A stretch of 64,000 bases of DNA from Pseudevernia furfuracea. Lineage: Eukaryota > Ascomycota > Lecanoromycetes > Lecanorales > Parmeliaceae. The stretch spans positions 868,001-932,000 of the forward strand of contig JAIUPT010000010.1 of the NCBI GenBank assembly GCA_022315425.1, read 5' to 3'. The notes beneath the pieces were generated by a model. The model did no database searches and was not told the origin of the DNA. It was given only the letters and a program-made list of their open reading frames with translations. Within the stretch, counting starts at the first letter, position 1, and each line of letters starts with the position of its first letter. The position numbers and the translations under genes were made by a program. Positions 35,786 through 47,502 of this stretch are shown piece after piece.

Positions 35786-37958
35786 TAAAATCAAATCTTA
35801 AAATACTATCTTCGAGTTTTTTATAACGAGTAATAAAACGACTAAGCGAATCTCTTATTTATAGTCGAATATGTCTATTAATAAAGTTAATATAAGACAT
35901 TAAATTATAGTTTATTCTATGCAATATACGATTATAATCTCGACTTCGAATTAAGAATCGAGAATAATTCTTTTTAAGAAAAGATATCAATAGCGAAAGA
36001 ATATATAAAAGAAATTTATACGCTATAAGAAGAGTTTACGAAACGTTAATAAAAAGTATTCGAATCGTAAGCGAAGATATATAATAAAAGATATTAAGCA
36101 CAATTCTTTTAAAAAGAAGACTTAATAATATTATTAATTAAGAATCTTAAACAAAAACGATCAACTAAGAAGCTTTCGAACAAGATAATTAATTTATTTA
36201 TTATTCGAAATGTCGTAGATAAGTAAGCTTATCGATTAACGCTTTCGTTAATTTATCGCATATATAACGTTTTTTATATATTACTATTAAAACTCTATCG
36301 TCGTAAAAATAATAATACGATATTAATATATATAATAGCGAAATTAATAGATAACGAAAAAGAATAAAAGATCGAAAAGATCTTAAATAAGTGAAAGCGT
36401 AAGAGTGAGATAAAATATCTTATTCGTTAAGCTAAGTATTCTTATAAATATAATTAATAAATATTAAAGAAAGATATAAAATATTTATAAAAGTTATAAA
36501 ACGCTTTTAAAAAGTTAAAGAAGCGAAGACGAAGAGCACGATAGATATATAAGAAATAATATCTCGAAGAATAACGATTTTAAAATTGCTCGAAGATATC
36601 GTAATAAAAAAAGATATTTAAAGATTAAAGAGAATCGAAAAAACATAATCTATAAACAGCGCAGAGTATATCTATTATATCTAACTCGAAGATTAGATAT
36701 ATCAAAGATATCGACGTAAGATCAGATTACTCAGTCTCTTATATTATCTCGTCTTCGTTTACTTAATTTCTCTCGTTATTATTTTTATTCTCGTTCTTCT
36801 TCTCGTTATTCGCATTAATTCTCTAAATAATAATATTTATATTTAATTTCTTTAACTTTTTAACTTTAATAGCGACGAAATTAAAGAAAGAAATAACGAG
36901 AGACGTAAAAAAGACGATTCGAAGACGTTAATCTCGTCGATAAAGATCTCGTTCTTATCGTTATTATCGTTATTAACTTCGCGATTACGATTATTATTAT
37001 TATGATTACTACTATTATTACTACTGCTACTGTTACTACTACCATTAATATCGTCGTTAATATTATTCTTCGTCAACGAGAGAGAATCGTCGAGCGTCTA
37101 AGACGTCTTTGAATTTATAAGAAGTAGACTCGTCTAGCGAATCGTTAACGCGACTATTACGTGCTTAAAACGTCTATTAAACGTGAGAAAAAAATATTCT
37201 TAATCGAAAAATATCATAGATATTCTTTAAAATCGTGTTAATTCGTCGAAGCGACTTAACTTAATTCAATTAAATTATTAATGCGTTCGACTTTTTCTTT
37301 TTTTTAAGACGATTCTAAACTCGCTTATTATAAGATAATTCGATATTAAATATCTTCACACAGATAGTTAAAAACGACTCGTTAACATATTATAAATACT
37401 TATATACTTATTCGCGACGAATAATGCGCTCGCGATAAACGCGACGTCGTAATAAATTATTCGTCAAATATCTAATTTCTCACGCAGATAAGATCTTAAA
37501 TTAAGATCAATAGACGCTTCAGCTATATTTAAATTATAAATTATATATGTTTATATATAAATTTATAATCGATTCGCAGATCGACGTAGTAAACGTATTT
37601 TCGTAATATCTTTTTTATCTTCACGAAGATAGTATTATAATTACTCGAGATATGTTAATTCGTTATTTAAAGATAATCATAATAGAAGTTCTTAATTAAC
37701 ATCTTCACTCGTACGAAGAATCGATTAGTAATGTTATAAAAATAGAATTATAAACGTGTTAAAAACGCACGCGAAATTATAATTAATTTAATTTATCGTA
37801 GAGCGAAAGAGAACGTAAATCGAGAAATTGATCGTTAAAAAGATTTAAATTATTATAATAATAATTAATACGATAATATTTAATATAAGTGTAAGAGATA
37901 TAATATTTACGTTTAATAACTATAAATTAAAAAAAAGAGAAATATATTTTACTAAAAG
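35786..37958 (+). mobile_element. Third Ty3 fragment, integrase to 3' end, heavily RIP-mutated
   Basis: Directly after the LTR the sequence aligns with the complete element from about 11517 onward (integrase Glu region, chromodomain region, antisense ORF region) to close to its 3' end. The part at 37806-37958 repeats 35034-35190. The antisense Asn-rich frame at 36852-37076 is retained. The order (Ty3 tail, LTR, Ty3 integrase) implies recombination or nested insertion within the family. Confidence 0.7.
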
Positions 37959-38340
37959 TGTAAGGATCGTACTGTGATGATAATCGTAGTGTAGTATATA
38001 ACGAAGATAACAAGCTGAGGAGCAACTATGGACTGTGTTACGGTCGTACTCTGCATTCCTTGACACCGGCTAGGCGCTAGATCCATGAGAGCCTAGTCTA
38101 GCCTTGACGGAGGCCTTGTCTTCTACATATACAGAGCCTCCCTTCTAGATAGTTCGATAGACTCTTTATCCTCGTCTACTCATATCTCTATAATTCTTTT
38201 AGATCTGATTCTGACATTGTAAAGAGTCTTCTTCGTACGTCACCCGGCGAAGAGAATTAACGAACTTATTTCTTTCTGCTCGGAGCAAGTAACCGAGCCT
38301 AATAAAGAATACACTGAGTATTTCTATTATACAGACATCA
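37959..38340 (+). mobile_element. LTR-like sequence TGTTACGG... preceded by a TGTAAGG... fragment
   Basis: Bases 37959-38022 repeat the start of the 191-bp insertion at 1142. From 38036, TGTTACGGTCGTACTCTGC opens an LTR-like sequence of about 300 bp that seems to end near ACATCACA at 38340. Its first ~33 bases match the LTR at 40787. Composition is much less AT-biased than in the DNA to the left. Confidence 0.5.
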
Positions 38341-38809
38341 CATTACATTACAAATTATTTACATTATTCGAAAGAACCTCTCTTACACCTTCATTACGCC
38401 TTCACAGTATCTTTATAAGAAATTCTTCTCCGCTCCGCGCTATCGAATTTCCTTACAACAAGTCTACAACAAGACAATCAATTAACGTCGAACCTTGAAA
38501 CCCTCGAAAGAATACACATTTCACTATTCGTATTCTTAACGACACTCAATTTGATCAACGGACGTCTTCACAGTACCCTCCGCAAGAAAACCTTCTCTGT
38601 GTTAATATCCCTTCTCTGCTCGCAAATTCTGCCCCGCCTGAGCTTCACATCTGAATTTGTTAACAAATCACCCCCTCAAGATAACATTATCACAAATAAC
38701 ATTTATCAAAGTATTCACATTCTTTGCGAGGTGTCAAACGATTCATAAATAAAAAAGTTACGTGAGAAACAAAGAAAATCGGCATCTCGCAGCTCAAAAA
38801 CTCTACAAT

Positions 38810-39960
38810 GACTTCTTTCTCCACTCAGCCATTTTCCTCTATCAAATATATTTCGTCTCATCGACGTCGAAATTCTTCTTCTTCTTCTAAGTCTAATTCG
38901 CGATTAAACTCCTCTACATATCGTCGCGGTTAGCTCTATCTTATATTCGAAGATCTACATATCAAATTCTCATCATCAAATTCGTCTCCGCTTCGAATGT
39001 CAAGAGTATAGCGATTCTTGTCTGCTGAGGATCTCTATCAGCGATATTATACTCAGCAGTCTGACATCTCGAGATCTTCATATCTCTCTCGATCACGAGA
39101 TTTTAGATCGCTGAGACAGCGATCTCCCTCGTCTCCTAGACAGTCATCAAGATCGACACTTAGTTTAAGACTATCGAATTCACCTATTTTCACCGACATT
39201 AATACTTACGTTCAATTTGATGACTAAAAAATGAGAATACTGAACAAACTGAATCACAATGATGATCACTATCCTCTCGAGTCATTCAAGATTGCGTACA
39301 TTATTGCCCGTCTCGAAGGAGAGACAAGTCAGCACGTATCTATCAGACGACAATATCGTTCTTATTCTATCGTCAACGAACTTGTAAATCATCTTGTCGA
39401 TTTATACGAAGTATCTTTATTTATTGTTCAAGACACAAATTAACGTGCTTTCGAGAAAATAACGTAAGGCAATTAACCCTTTTCAGACTTCTATAGAGTC
39501 TTAATAAAATACGTCAGTCGCTATGCTTTCGAAGCTGATCTTATAAAACATCTCGCAATGAAATCAGAGCTTCGTTCTATTAATCAAGACGATATTCTGA
39601 ACACTTACATAATGAAGACGAAATCTCAGCTAAAGACGTACATAATAATAAGATAACTCTATTATTAACAATTCGTTAAAGATCTAACTGAGAGAAAAGC
39701 AGCAAAGTTCGTCGAGCAATACGCTAAAGTAAAGACTGAGGCTGACACAAAAAAGGGCAAATACGTTATTATTTCTCGCCCAGACCCTGCTCTCGATCTT
39801 GATGAAAATCTACGTATGGACGAAGATAAGAAACTTGCTATGATAAACTGAATCTATACTCAGAAGCACGATAAATCGTCAGTCGCTGAACTGAGTCGTC
39901 AGAAGTATTACGACTTGAAATGTCAGGATCATATATGACAACAGTGTTAGAAACAGTGAC
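38810..39960 (+). pseudogene. Retrotransposon gag remnant (gag-only element)
   Basis: ATG 38808 starts a Ser-rich frame with several stops. Two open stretches remain: 39018-39227, Ser/Arg-rich, and 39231-39443, containing KMRILNKLNHNDDHYPLESF and AYIIARLEGETSQHVS. Then come SDFYRVLIKYVSRYAFEADLIKHLAMKSELR and an Ala/Lys-rich tail to about 39850. This is the capsid order of Ty3-type gag proteins. No polymerase follows: the sequence passes directly into the GC-rich pocket and a 3' LTR, so this element lacks pol. Confidence 0.6.
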
Positions 39961-40786
39961 ATGTAGTCGACAAGCATCGAAATCAGCGACAAGCACGAAT
40001 ACTTGTCATTTGAACTGCTGCGGGCATGGACAACGAGACAAGTGACTACAGCAGGCATGAGATTTCCATGGGCGCCAAATCGGGTTTAGCGCAATCAAAT
40101 CAACATGCGATCCGGTCAAACCTCGGACATGGTGTTTTTCAGCGACTCCAGGCCATTCCAGAAGAGCGCCAAGACTCCATTTTTTCACCATGGCAAAAAA
40201 CGGGTGCTCAGCGACTTGATATTCAACAACAACATCATATGACAGCTACCATCTTCGCCTCACCCCGAGATATGGTCTATGACTATCGACGACGCCATTG
40301 CAGAAGACCCGAAGCGTGTTGTTGATGACGTCGTCGCCCTCGGTGGATTTGGCCTCAAGGAGAAGACTGCGCCAAAACCATTTGATATTGGATTAAGGTT
40401 TAAGGTTCGGGCGGTTCGGAAGGCCTCAGCCAATCACAGGCCTTCATTTCTGGATTTCTTCTCCGCCCGAAAATCGAATATCAAATGGCTGCTGCATGGC
40501 AAAACACGTCCTTGGCCACCATTTCTTCAATTCTTCACCAATGGAGGCCATTCCTGGACCCCTGTCACCGCATGACGTCATGCTAGCGACATGGCATCGC
40601 CAAGACGTCACCGAATTAAATTGGGATCAACATCATCGCCGCAAGGAGAAAGCGAGCGCTAGGGCCAAAAGTTCTTTGTTTTTTATGATTTTTCAGCGAC
40701 CAAGCATGCATGGCGTTTGTTTTTCTTCTTCTTTTCTTCTTTTCTTCCGCACTGGGGACCAGCGCTTCTTCCGGGGGGGGGGGTAG
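39950..40786 (+). mobile_element. GC-richer 3' untranslated region with 11-G polypurine tract
   Basis: An abrupt 0.84-kb island of normal composition sits in AT-rich DNA. It has repeated CAGCGAC and GACGTCA words and several short overlapping frames of no protein-like character. It ends in 11 consecutive G (40773-40783) plus TAG immediately before the LTR start TGTTACGG, the position of a polypurine tract. It is best read as the 3' region of the gag-only element that has hardly been touched by RIP. Confidence 0.5.
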
Positions 40787-40970
40787 TGTTACGGCCGTAC
40801 CCTGTATCCCTTTGACACATGCCTTCCTTTAACACTTCCCTTTTAGGCTTAGCGTGTCTTGGCAGGTTCACTCCGCCATACATATATGGTCTTCCCTCCC
40901 AGTACATAGTTGCTCTCTATCTAGTTGTCTTATTCTATACACCTACATGACTTGACTCTATACTGATTCT
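40787..40970 (+). repeat. LTR starting TGTTACGGCC, 3' end lost
   Basis: It starts TGTTACGGCCGTACCCTG after the G tract. The body matches the RIP-mutated copy at 2081-2245. It stops at GATTCT (the counterpart continues AACA) and joins a Ty3 LTR fragment, so the end is truncated. Confidence 0.6.
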
Positions 40971-41197
40971 GAGAATTGTTAAGCATAATCGAATCGCTTG
41001 ATATACGTATATTAAGCGAATTCTTGACGTGAGAAGCTTAAGAGAATCATATCTCGAAGTTTTTTATTTTTCTTTTTTAAGAATTAGTCTTATTATTAGA
41101 TATATTCTATATAATAGATATATCTTTATTAAGTTTATATTACTATATAACTCTAGTCTATCTTATATATATTTATATTATATAAGTTAGTCTAATA
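40971..41197 (+). repeat. 5'-truncated Ty3 LTR
   Basis: GAGAATTGTTAAGC onward matches position ~43 to the end of the 267-bp Ty3 LTR. It is nearly identical to 35518-35785 and ends TCTAATA. The junction with the other LTR family at 40970/40971 lies in short shared sequence. Confidence 0.7.
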
Positions 41198-42360
41198 ACT
41201 TTATCCTTTAATCGCTTAAACTTCTTATTAACTTATAATATTATATTTAAAGATATTTATTTATATTTTTTATCGTCTAAAGATCTTAACTTTTAATTAA
41301 TAAAAGTAATAAAATACTAATTTATTTATTTATAGACGATCGATTTATTTAAAAAGATTAGTTAATTAACTCGTAAGTTAATTAATATAGCAAATAAGCT
41401 TTCTCGTAAAAATTTGTTACGTTAATTAATAAATCTTCTTATTCGCTTATAAGATTAATTAAGACGATATAAAGTTCTTTAGACGATGCTCTCTTCGACG
41501 ATAAGATCAAACTAATCGAATAATATATATATTAACTCGTTTAGATATAACATAGAGCGCTCTTTAAGATAGATAAGTAACTATTGCTTCGCGTATTAAT
41601 TAATAACTCGAGATTATTCGTTAGAATTGTTATACGAAATAAAGACGATATTATATTAACGTTAATAAGATCTTATTCTCTATAAAGATCTTATATTAAT
41701 ATCGTACGAATTAGTTAAAATAATATTGTTATTATAATCTAGCTCGAATTCGTTTTAAATAAAAATTCGAATAGACTCTAAGATAGACGATAATATAACG
41801 ATAACACTCTATAGACTTTCTATAAAGAGACTTTTAAATAGTCTCTAATTCGACTAAATTTCGAATATTATATTTTTTAAATTATTTGAAATAAATTTCT
41901 TTTATTAATTATTAATAACTCTTAATCGATTATCTTTTATTATTATATACTTATATACTCTATTAATTATTATTATATTATCGTTCTTTTTATCGTTTTT
42001 ATCGTTTTTATCGTTTTCATTATTTTTATCTTTCTTATCTCGCTCTTAAACGATATTAATTAATAAGAGCTTAATATATATTACGAAGTTTTATCACGAG
42101 ATAATAATCTTATTTTTGTATTATATTTTTCTAAATAAGACTCGCGCGCAAAGATCTATTAATAAGTCGATCGATAACGTGTTTTTAACACACTTTAGTC
42201 GTCTATATTATCACGTGCAAAGAATATAATTATAAAGCATTATTATCATCAAAAAATTTTTATTTGACTTTAAGATTTGAAGTTTTATTCGATTTTTGAC
42301 TACTTTACTATAATAGCTACTTGTCTATAACGACTATAGTGACTATTTGATTATAATAAT
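41198..42360. other. AT-rich relic DNA, partly an inverted copy of 4490-4560
   Basis: No frame is readable. On the minus strand, GACTTATTAATAGATCTTTGCGCGCGAG at about 42170-42140 resembles 4492-4520, so it is transposon-derived. Direct repeats of TATCGTTTT occur at 41990-42015. Composition normalises just after 42360. Confidence 0.5.
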
Positions 42361-42598
42361 TACTTGATTATAATTTTATATCTATATGACGCGAAATGTC
42401 TTCTGCTTGCATTTGGCGATGATCGAGGCAAAAAATCGCGAGGCAGGGTGTTAGTTTTGCGCTCCCGCCAAGGGTTCTGCAAAAAGCAGTATAGTACGGT
42501 GAACGACAAATACCCTGCCGTGAAGAAGAACGCGAAATTTATAAGAGTATTGGCCTCGGCGACAGCTCTGACTGCCATTCATACCAGATCGATTGATC

Positions 42599-43980
42599 AT
42601 GCGCAAAAGGTTTCATGGTCTCAAGAGAATAGTAAGTCCTCGTATGCGCCATTTTAATGTTCAATACTAAGGTATTTACCGACTAACACTTCTCGTAGAA
42701 ACTTCGACAGTCATGGAATAAATACAATCTGTTCAATCTCTCTCGAGTCGAAGCTCCCAAAACCGGAGAAAGAACCTTTTTCCAGCAGAAATGGACCGCC
42801 AAAGCGTTGACAAGAGCATACCATGGCGAAACTGTCAGGGAGAAGCAGTGGACCAGGATGTTCCGACGAACAATCCGCTCTGTTGTGCCAATGGATTATA
42901 AAATGCTGGCAGAGAAGGATGGCTCAGAACAGGCTGAAGGGAGGGGATCAGGCCTTGAGCCACCTCCTGATCAAAAACCTAAGCCATTCCCACGGACACC
43001 ATATCTCAACATGACATATGCGCCAACTGAGCGGAGGCTAGACACGGCAATCTTCAGGGCTCTGTTCGCAAGTAGTACGAGGCAGGCCCGCCAGTTTGTG
43101 GTACATGGATATGTCAGAGTTAATGGAAAGAAGGTTCTCATTGCTCTCAATCTGTTTGCTGACATATAGCTAACGTCACGGTCGGCAGATGATCTACCCA
43201 GGCTACCAATTGAATCCGGGCGACATGTTCCAAGTGGAGCCTGATCGCGTGCTTTATGCCACCGGCGCGCCAAAAGATAAATTCGAGCGTCGCGCTGGTC
43301 GCAGAATACGGGCCAAATATTCCAAAAAAGCGTCTACCTCTGAAGGGTCTGATGATGCCGGGCCCCAGACGCCCAAGTCAGATCCACCCCCTGAACCCAT
43401 CTCCAACGACATATCCCCCAAAGAAACCCTTCTGTCTCTCCTCAGCCAAGCGAAAGAACTTCTCGCAATTCCTTCAACTTCTCTGACGGCGAAACGGAAG
43501 CAAGATCTCCGCGCTTTTCAAAGAACTGTAAAACGCACCTTAGGCCGCCCCAAGACCCTAACAGCGACCTCCCTCGATGGTCAACTGGCAGAGATAGTAG
43601 CCCGCATGACTACAGCACCAAAGACCCTACCAGCATCACCGTCATCCTCAACACCAGAAGTACCTGAACTCTCAACGCCCGAACTCCAAGCGGAAGCCGC
43701 CACCTTCGACTCTAACCAGCTGAGGACTCTCCGCGATGCTCTCAAAGACGCGCGCGAGAACCCCGTGGATCCATCAAAACCGTATGCTACCCCTTGGCGG
43801 CCTAGAGAGTGGATGTCAGCATTTGCATTTGTGCCCCGATACCTAGAGGTGCATCAGAGAATATGCGCGGCGGTATATCTGAGGCATCCGGTTGCAAGAC
43901 CAGGCTTAGCGGAGGTGCCGACACCTTACGGAACTGAGGTGAATATTCTGGCTCATAATTGGTATCTACGGAGGAGGTGA
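42599..43980 (+). CDS. NAM9: Mitochondrial small ribosomal subunit protein uS4m (3 exons)
   Basis: Exons 42599-42631, 42699-43133 and 43189-43980 join in phase to give 419 aa. The start MRKRFHGLKRI / KLRQSWNKYNLFNL and the block FFQQKWTAKALTRAYHGE are those of fungal mitochondrial S4 (NAM9). The S4 RNA-binding domain spans the second intron: RRLDTAIFRALFASSTRQARQFVVHGYVRVNGKK / MIYPGYQLNPGDMFQVEP (about residues 120-180). A variable Pro/Ser/Thr-rich middle follows, then the conserved end TPYGTEVNILAHNWYLRRR. The protein binds the small rRNA during assembly of the mitochondrial ribosome. Exon 1 encodes only 11 residues. The gene lies 0.25 kb from the AT-rich border and is convergent with the PPR gene. 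Confidence 0.93.
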
Positions 43981-44180
43981 AGTAGTGTATGATAGGGGCT
44001 GCCAGATGTAAGCATCTGCATATAGATCCGTAGCTTAGCATGGCACAGTGCATAGACGCACTCAAACCGTACTTGTGCCGTCGGAGTAATTGCAATGTTA
44101 TATCCACACGAATGTATCTCTGGGTATCTGTGCGTTATGTATACACATACAAGCCTCAGATTACGTGAGCAAAATTATTT

Positions 44181-46010
44181 CTACTGCCACCCACGCTGTT
44201 TCAGATCCACCTCCTTTTCGGGCTCTTCAGAGCCATCTTTCCAATAGTCTTCGATCAGACCGTCCACTTTCCATTTCGGAAGCTTTCTATCTTCCCCGTT
44301 GCTGACAAGCCTCCAGATCCTCTGATCGCCTCTCTCGCAGGCTCTCCTTGCCAATGCCGTTACAGTGCCATCTCTAGGCCACCACCCCAAGTCGCACATC
44401 TCCTCAAAATACCGCCAGGCATCGTCAATGCTATTCTCGCTATTCAGGCATACCAACACGAGTCTGTCGTACGTGAGTCTATCCGGCTCGACCTTTAGCG
44501 CCACCATCTCAGAAGCCAGGAACATGGCAAGGTCTTTGCGAGCAGCTTGTGTGCAGCCGCGAAAGAGAAGGTCAAATGTTGCAGTATTGGGGTTAAGAGA
44601 GTCTCCAAACTTGTGCAAGGTTTTATAGATTGAAAGAGCAGAGGCGAGGTCACGGTGAAATATGTGCCCTTCCATTATCACGTTGAGAGCCTGTAACGGG
44701 ATTTGACGATCCTGCGCGCAGAGTTCTTCGAGGATTGAGACGGCTGTAGCAACCAGACCGGGAGACTGTCTTAGATAAGTGAAAATGGGTCGAGTAGACG
44801 CTTCTGTGGGAGGATGGCCCGCGGCCGCCATGATAGTAAGGAGAGTGAATGATGTGCGGATGTCTTTGGCGGTCATATAGGTTTCTAGTAAAGCTTCGTA
44901 GTGGTGGAGCTGGACAGGGTTGCCCGATCGGCGGCCTAGGATACGTAGGACGGACGTTGCGAGGTAAACGTCTCCGTGACGAGCTGCAGTAGAGAGTATA
45001 TTGATGCAAATGCCAGCAGGAGGATTGAGATATGAGCTCTCAACCCTCGCCCTGTAAGCAAAGAGGGTACCTCGATGGTGGAGGGCGCGTGAGGCGGTAT
45101 CGAGCAGGTAGTACCAAAGGGTCGCTGAGATGTAGAGCTCGCCTGATGAAATGCGGTGCTGCATCAGGTTGACTGCTGAGTCAATTTCTTCAGCAGAGCA
45201 GAGCGTATATATCATCAGGTCAGAAAGCCAAGAGTCAACTTGAGTTCCTTCTTTCTGCATTTGGTCCAAAGTATCGAGCGCAAGCTCTAGCTGTCGATCT
45301 CTGATTAGGCCCGCAACCACGTCATGCCAGCCATCTTTGGTCAAAGAAAACCATCGTTGGCGTAGTTCTTCGAGTATGCGTTGTCTCAACAGATAGTCTG
45401 GATGCACAGCAAGAACCTATACGGTGTAAGCCAAAGACTATCTGACTTCTCTAAGGCGATTCCTCACCCTCAAAGCAGCGTGATATGTCGCGGAGTCCGG
45501 GATAAGACCTTGCACGGCAATCTCATCTAATATCTGAGCAACTTCTCTTGCGGAGCCATTCTCACTGTCTGTGTTGGCAAGCAGCAATGCGTCGTATAAT
45601 CTCAGATTCGGCTTCTGACCGCGTTCTTTCACCAATATCTTTACCATATCTCGAACATGGGCATAGTCGACATTTCGTGCAGTTGCCCACCGCAACTCTT
45701 GATATGCAAGTGTAATGTCAAAGTCTCTTATACGGGCTTGATCACGAACATCCTGGCCAACAAGGAAGGGCTTCCGATGAGCGCATCGCTGAGCTTGAAG
45801 GGCTAATAGCTGGCGTAATGAGCGCGAGCCCAGTCGAGGTCTTGTGGAGAAGCTTTGTGTATGGATCTGGCGCTGTTGAAATCTTGGACATGCTATAAAA
45901 CTTCCCGCACCTGGCCATGAGATCACATTGGAGCCTTTCTTCGGTACTGTATTCAACGATGGACACAGACATCGCCATAACCCATCAACTATTATTCTCG
46001 CCGATGGCAT
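44181..46010 (-). CDS. Mitochondrial pentatricopeptide repeat (PPR) protein (2 exons)
   Basis: Exons 46010-45468 and 45416-44181 (intron 51 nt, GTGAGG...TAG) give 592 aa. The N-terminus is Arg/Ser-rich without acidic residues until ~60 (QRQIHTQSFSTRPRLGSRSL), a mitochondrial presequence. Helical 35-residue repeats follow, for example IPDSATYHAALR/VLAVHPDYLLRQRIL, QVDSWLSDLMIYTLCSAEEIDSA and VEPDRLTYDRLVLVCLNSEN. PPR proteins bind organellar RNA one base per repeat, and fungal ones act in mitochondrial mRNA stability and translation. Which transcript this one serves cannot be read from the sequence. The C-terminus is short and charged. Confidence 0.88.
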
Positions 46011-47502
46011 TGATTTTAATTGAAAGCATGCCGTCTCAAGGTCTTACAGTCCTCAGACGCTGCTCCACACCCAAGCTATCCCTTTCGGGTAAAGGCTCAA
46101 CTATTTTATCCGAAGCCTTACCATTTTGGGTATAGAGTAGAGGATTTCCCGCGTTGAGATGAGAGCGCCCTGAGTTTAAACCCACGTATTTTTTGAGGTC
46201 AAGAGTTGTGAGTTGACGTGGTCCGTTATCCCGGATGTCGGATGCAAAGTTCTATGATCTATCATTAGCACCGGTCTGTCCGTATTTGAATCGGGTTTTG
46301 GATAAGTAGTCTCGGTGAAACCTCGGCTATCCTGCTGAATAATATAAGTTATACGGAGGTTGACACGTAAAGTCCCGCACATGCGCTAGTAGTAGCCCTA
46401 ACCCTACATTCGGAAGGCAGCCCTATAGCTGGGGACCTTAGAAATTTTCTCTTGGGGACGCATAGGTGGAACATATCGGCTTCTTTCGGGCCTGATAGGG
46501 GGGCATAGGCCCAAATTGGGCTCAGGCCGGGGGCATCTCCAAACCAGTTCTAAGCGCCATCGTCTAGGCAACGCTCGGGGTGGGGCGATATCCGACGGTT
46601 GGACCCTTGTCGTATTAGGTTCGATTCCTAGTGGTGTTGTGGTGCTTCCTATTTTCTGCTTTAGGGACAATCGCTTAATGACCAGATCGAGGTTTTAAAA
46701 TTTGTGTTGTGCGGGTAACGCACCGTATTTGCGTGATTGCTGTGAAGAGCGAAGCCAGTCATCTCTTCGTATTCACAGAGAGCGTCGCGCAGCAGACGAG
46801 TGGCCTAATAAGACGGGTCATGGATGTATGTACCTTAGGTATACATTCTACATTCACCTTGAGCAAGATTCTCGGGCAAGGAAAACTCATCAGTGACACC
46901 GGTTTCAGGATTCAGTGCAAGGTCTGAGTCCTCGTTGCTCTCCTCTATCTCCATGATAGGCATGATGGTCTTCTTAATAGCAAACTGTCCATCAGCACAA
47001 AGTCCAATCTTATCAACGAAACAGCTCAAGTCTGGCACGAGAGCAAGCTTTCAGGGTCTTTGATCTTTGAGCATGAAACCCGTTTTCGCTGTTTCATCAT
47101 TGCTGCAGGTTCTGCGGTACACGCTGTGGTCTGGCGGCAGAGCATATGCATTCTTGTAACCCCTGCCAAGAAATGTCACAGCGCTCGAAGGTCTTTCATG
47201 CACATTGTCAGGGTCTTATAGGGACATTTGGAAACCAATCGCTTCATCTCCACAACCACTAAATTGTTTCTTCATCTTCTTCCCAAGCAATTTATATGTT
47301 GGGGTCGTCTTATTCGTATACGCGATAGCCCACTGCCTTCCAACACGGTTCAAGTATGTGTGACGAGCTGTGTATATCTTAATAATGACTATCGCCATCA
47401 GGCTGTTCAGAGCGTCCGCATACCAAGGCTCTTGAGTCGATCTTCCCAAGTACAATAACAAATCGGTGCAGACAGCGAGAAGACCCCTCGCTATTGATCA
47501 GT
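46011..47502. other. 1.5-kb interval with a tRNA-like segment and an unresolved minus-strand gene candidate
   Basis: Near 46396 there are two telomere-like units (CCCTAACCCTA). A tRNA-like arrangement is at 46553-46638. On the minus strand, about 47215-46838, one frame reads as protein with two stops: ERPSSAVTFLGRGYKNAYAL, VYRRTCSNDETAKTGF, then DLSCFVDKIGLCADGQFAIKK and acidic sequence to a TAA near 46838. Upstream the same frame is open to 47461. It may be a decayed or intron-containing gene; I found no consistent splice model and no family. Confidence 0.35.
46553..46638 (+). tRNA. tRNA-like sequence (pseudogene or SINE head), identity unknown
   Basis: AGCGCCA (46553-46559) pairs with TGGTGTT (46632-46638) over seven positions including two G-T pairs. 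A TTAGG/CCTAG T-stem encloses the canonical TTCGATT loop (box B GGTTCGATTCC). The A-box region TCGTCTAGGCAACG is only partly canonical. I cannot fold a clean D arm or a 7-nt anticodon loop in the 86 nt, so a functional tRNA is doubtful. Confidence 0.3.

Noticed and set aside
36852..37076. Asn-rich minus-strand ORF as an independent gene
   Set aside because: It lies inside a Ty3 fragment and corresponds to the antisense region of the complete element; treated as part of the transposon.
40773..40783. G-run as a G-quadruplex regulatory site
   Set aside because: A single homopolymer tract directly before an LTR is better explained as a polypurine tract.
42364..42657. 97-codon plus ORF upstream of NAM9
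   Set aside because: It runs across the NAM9 start and first intron in another frame and has no protein-like features.
46396..46407. Telomere-like CCCTAACCCTA
   Set aside because: Only about two units; a common promoter word and not evidence for an interstitial telomere.
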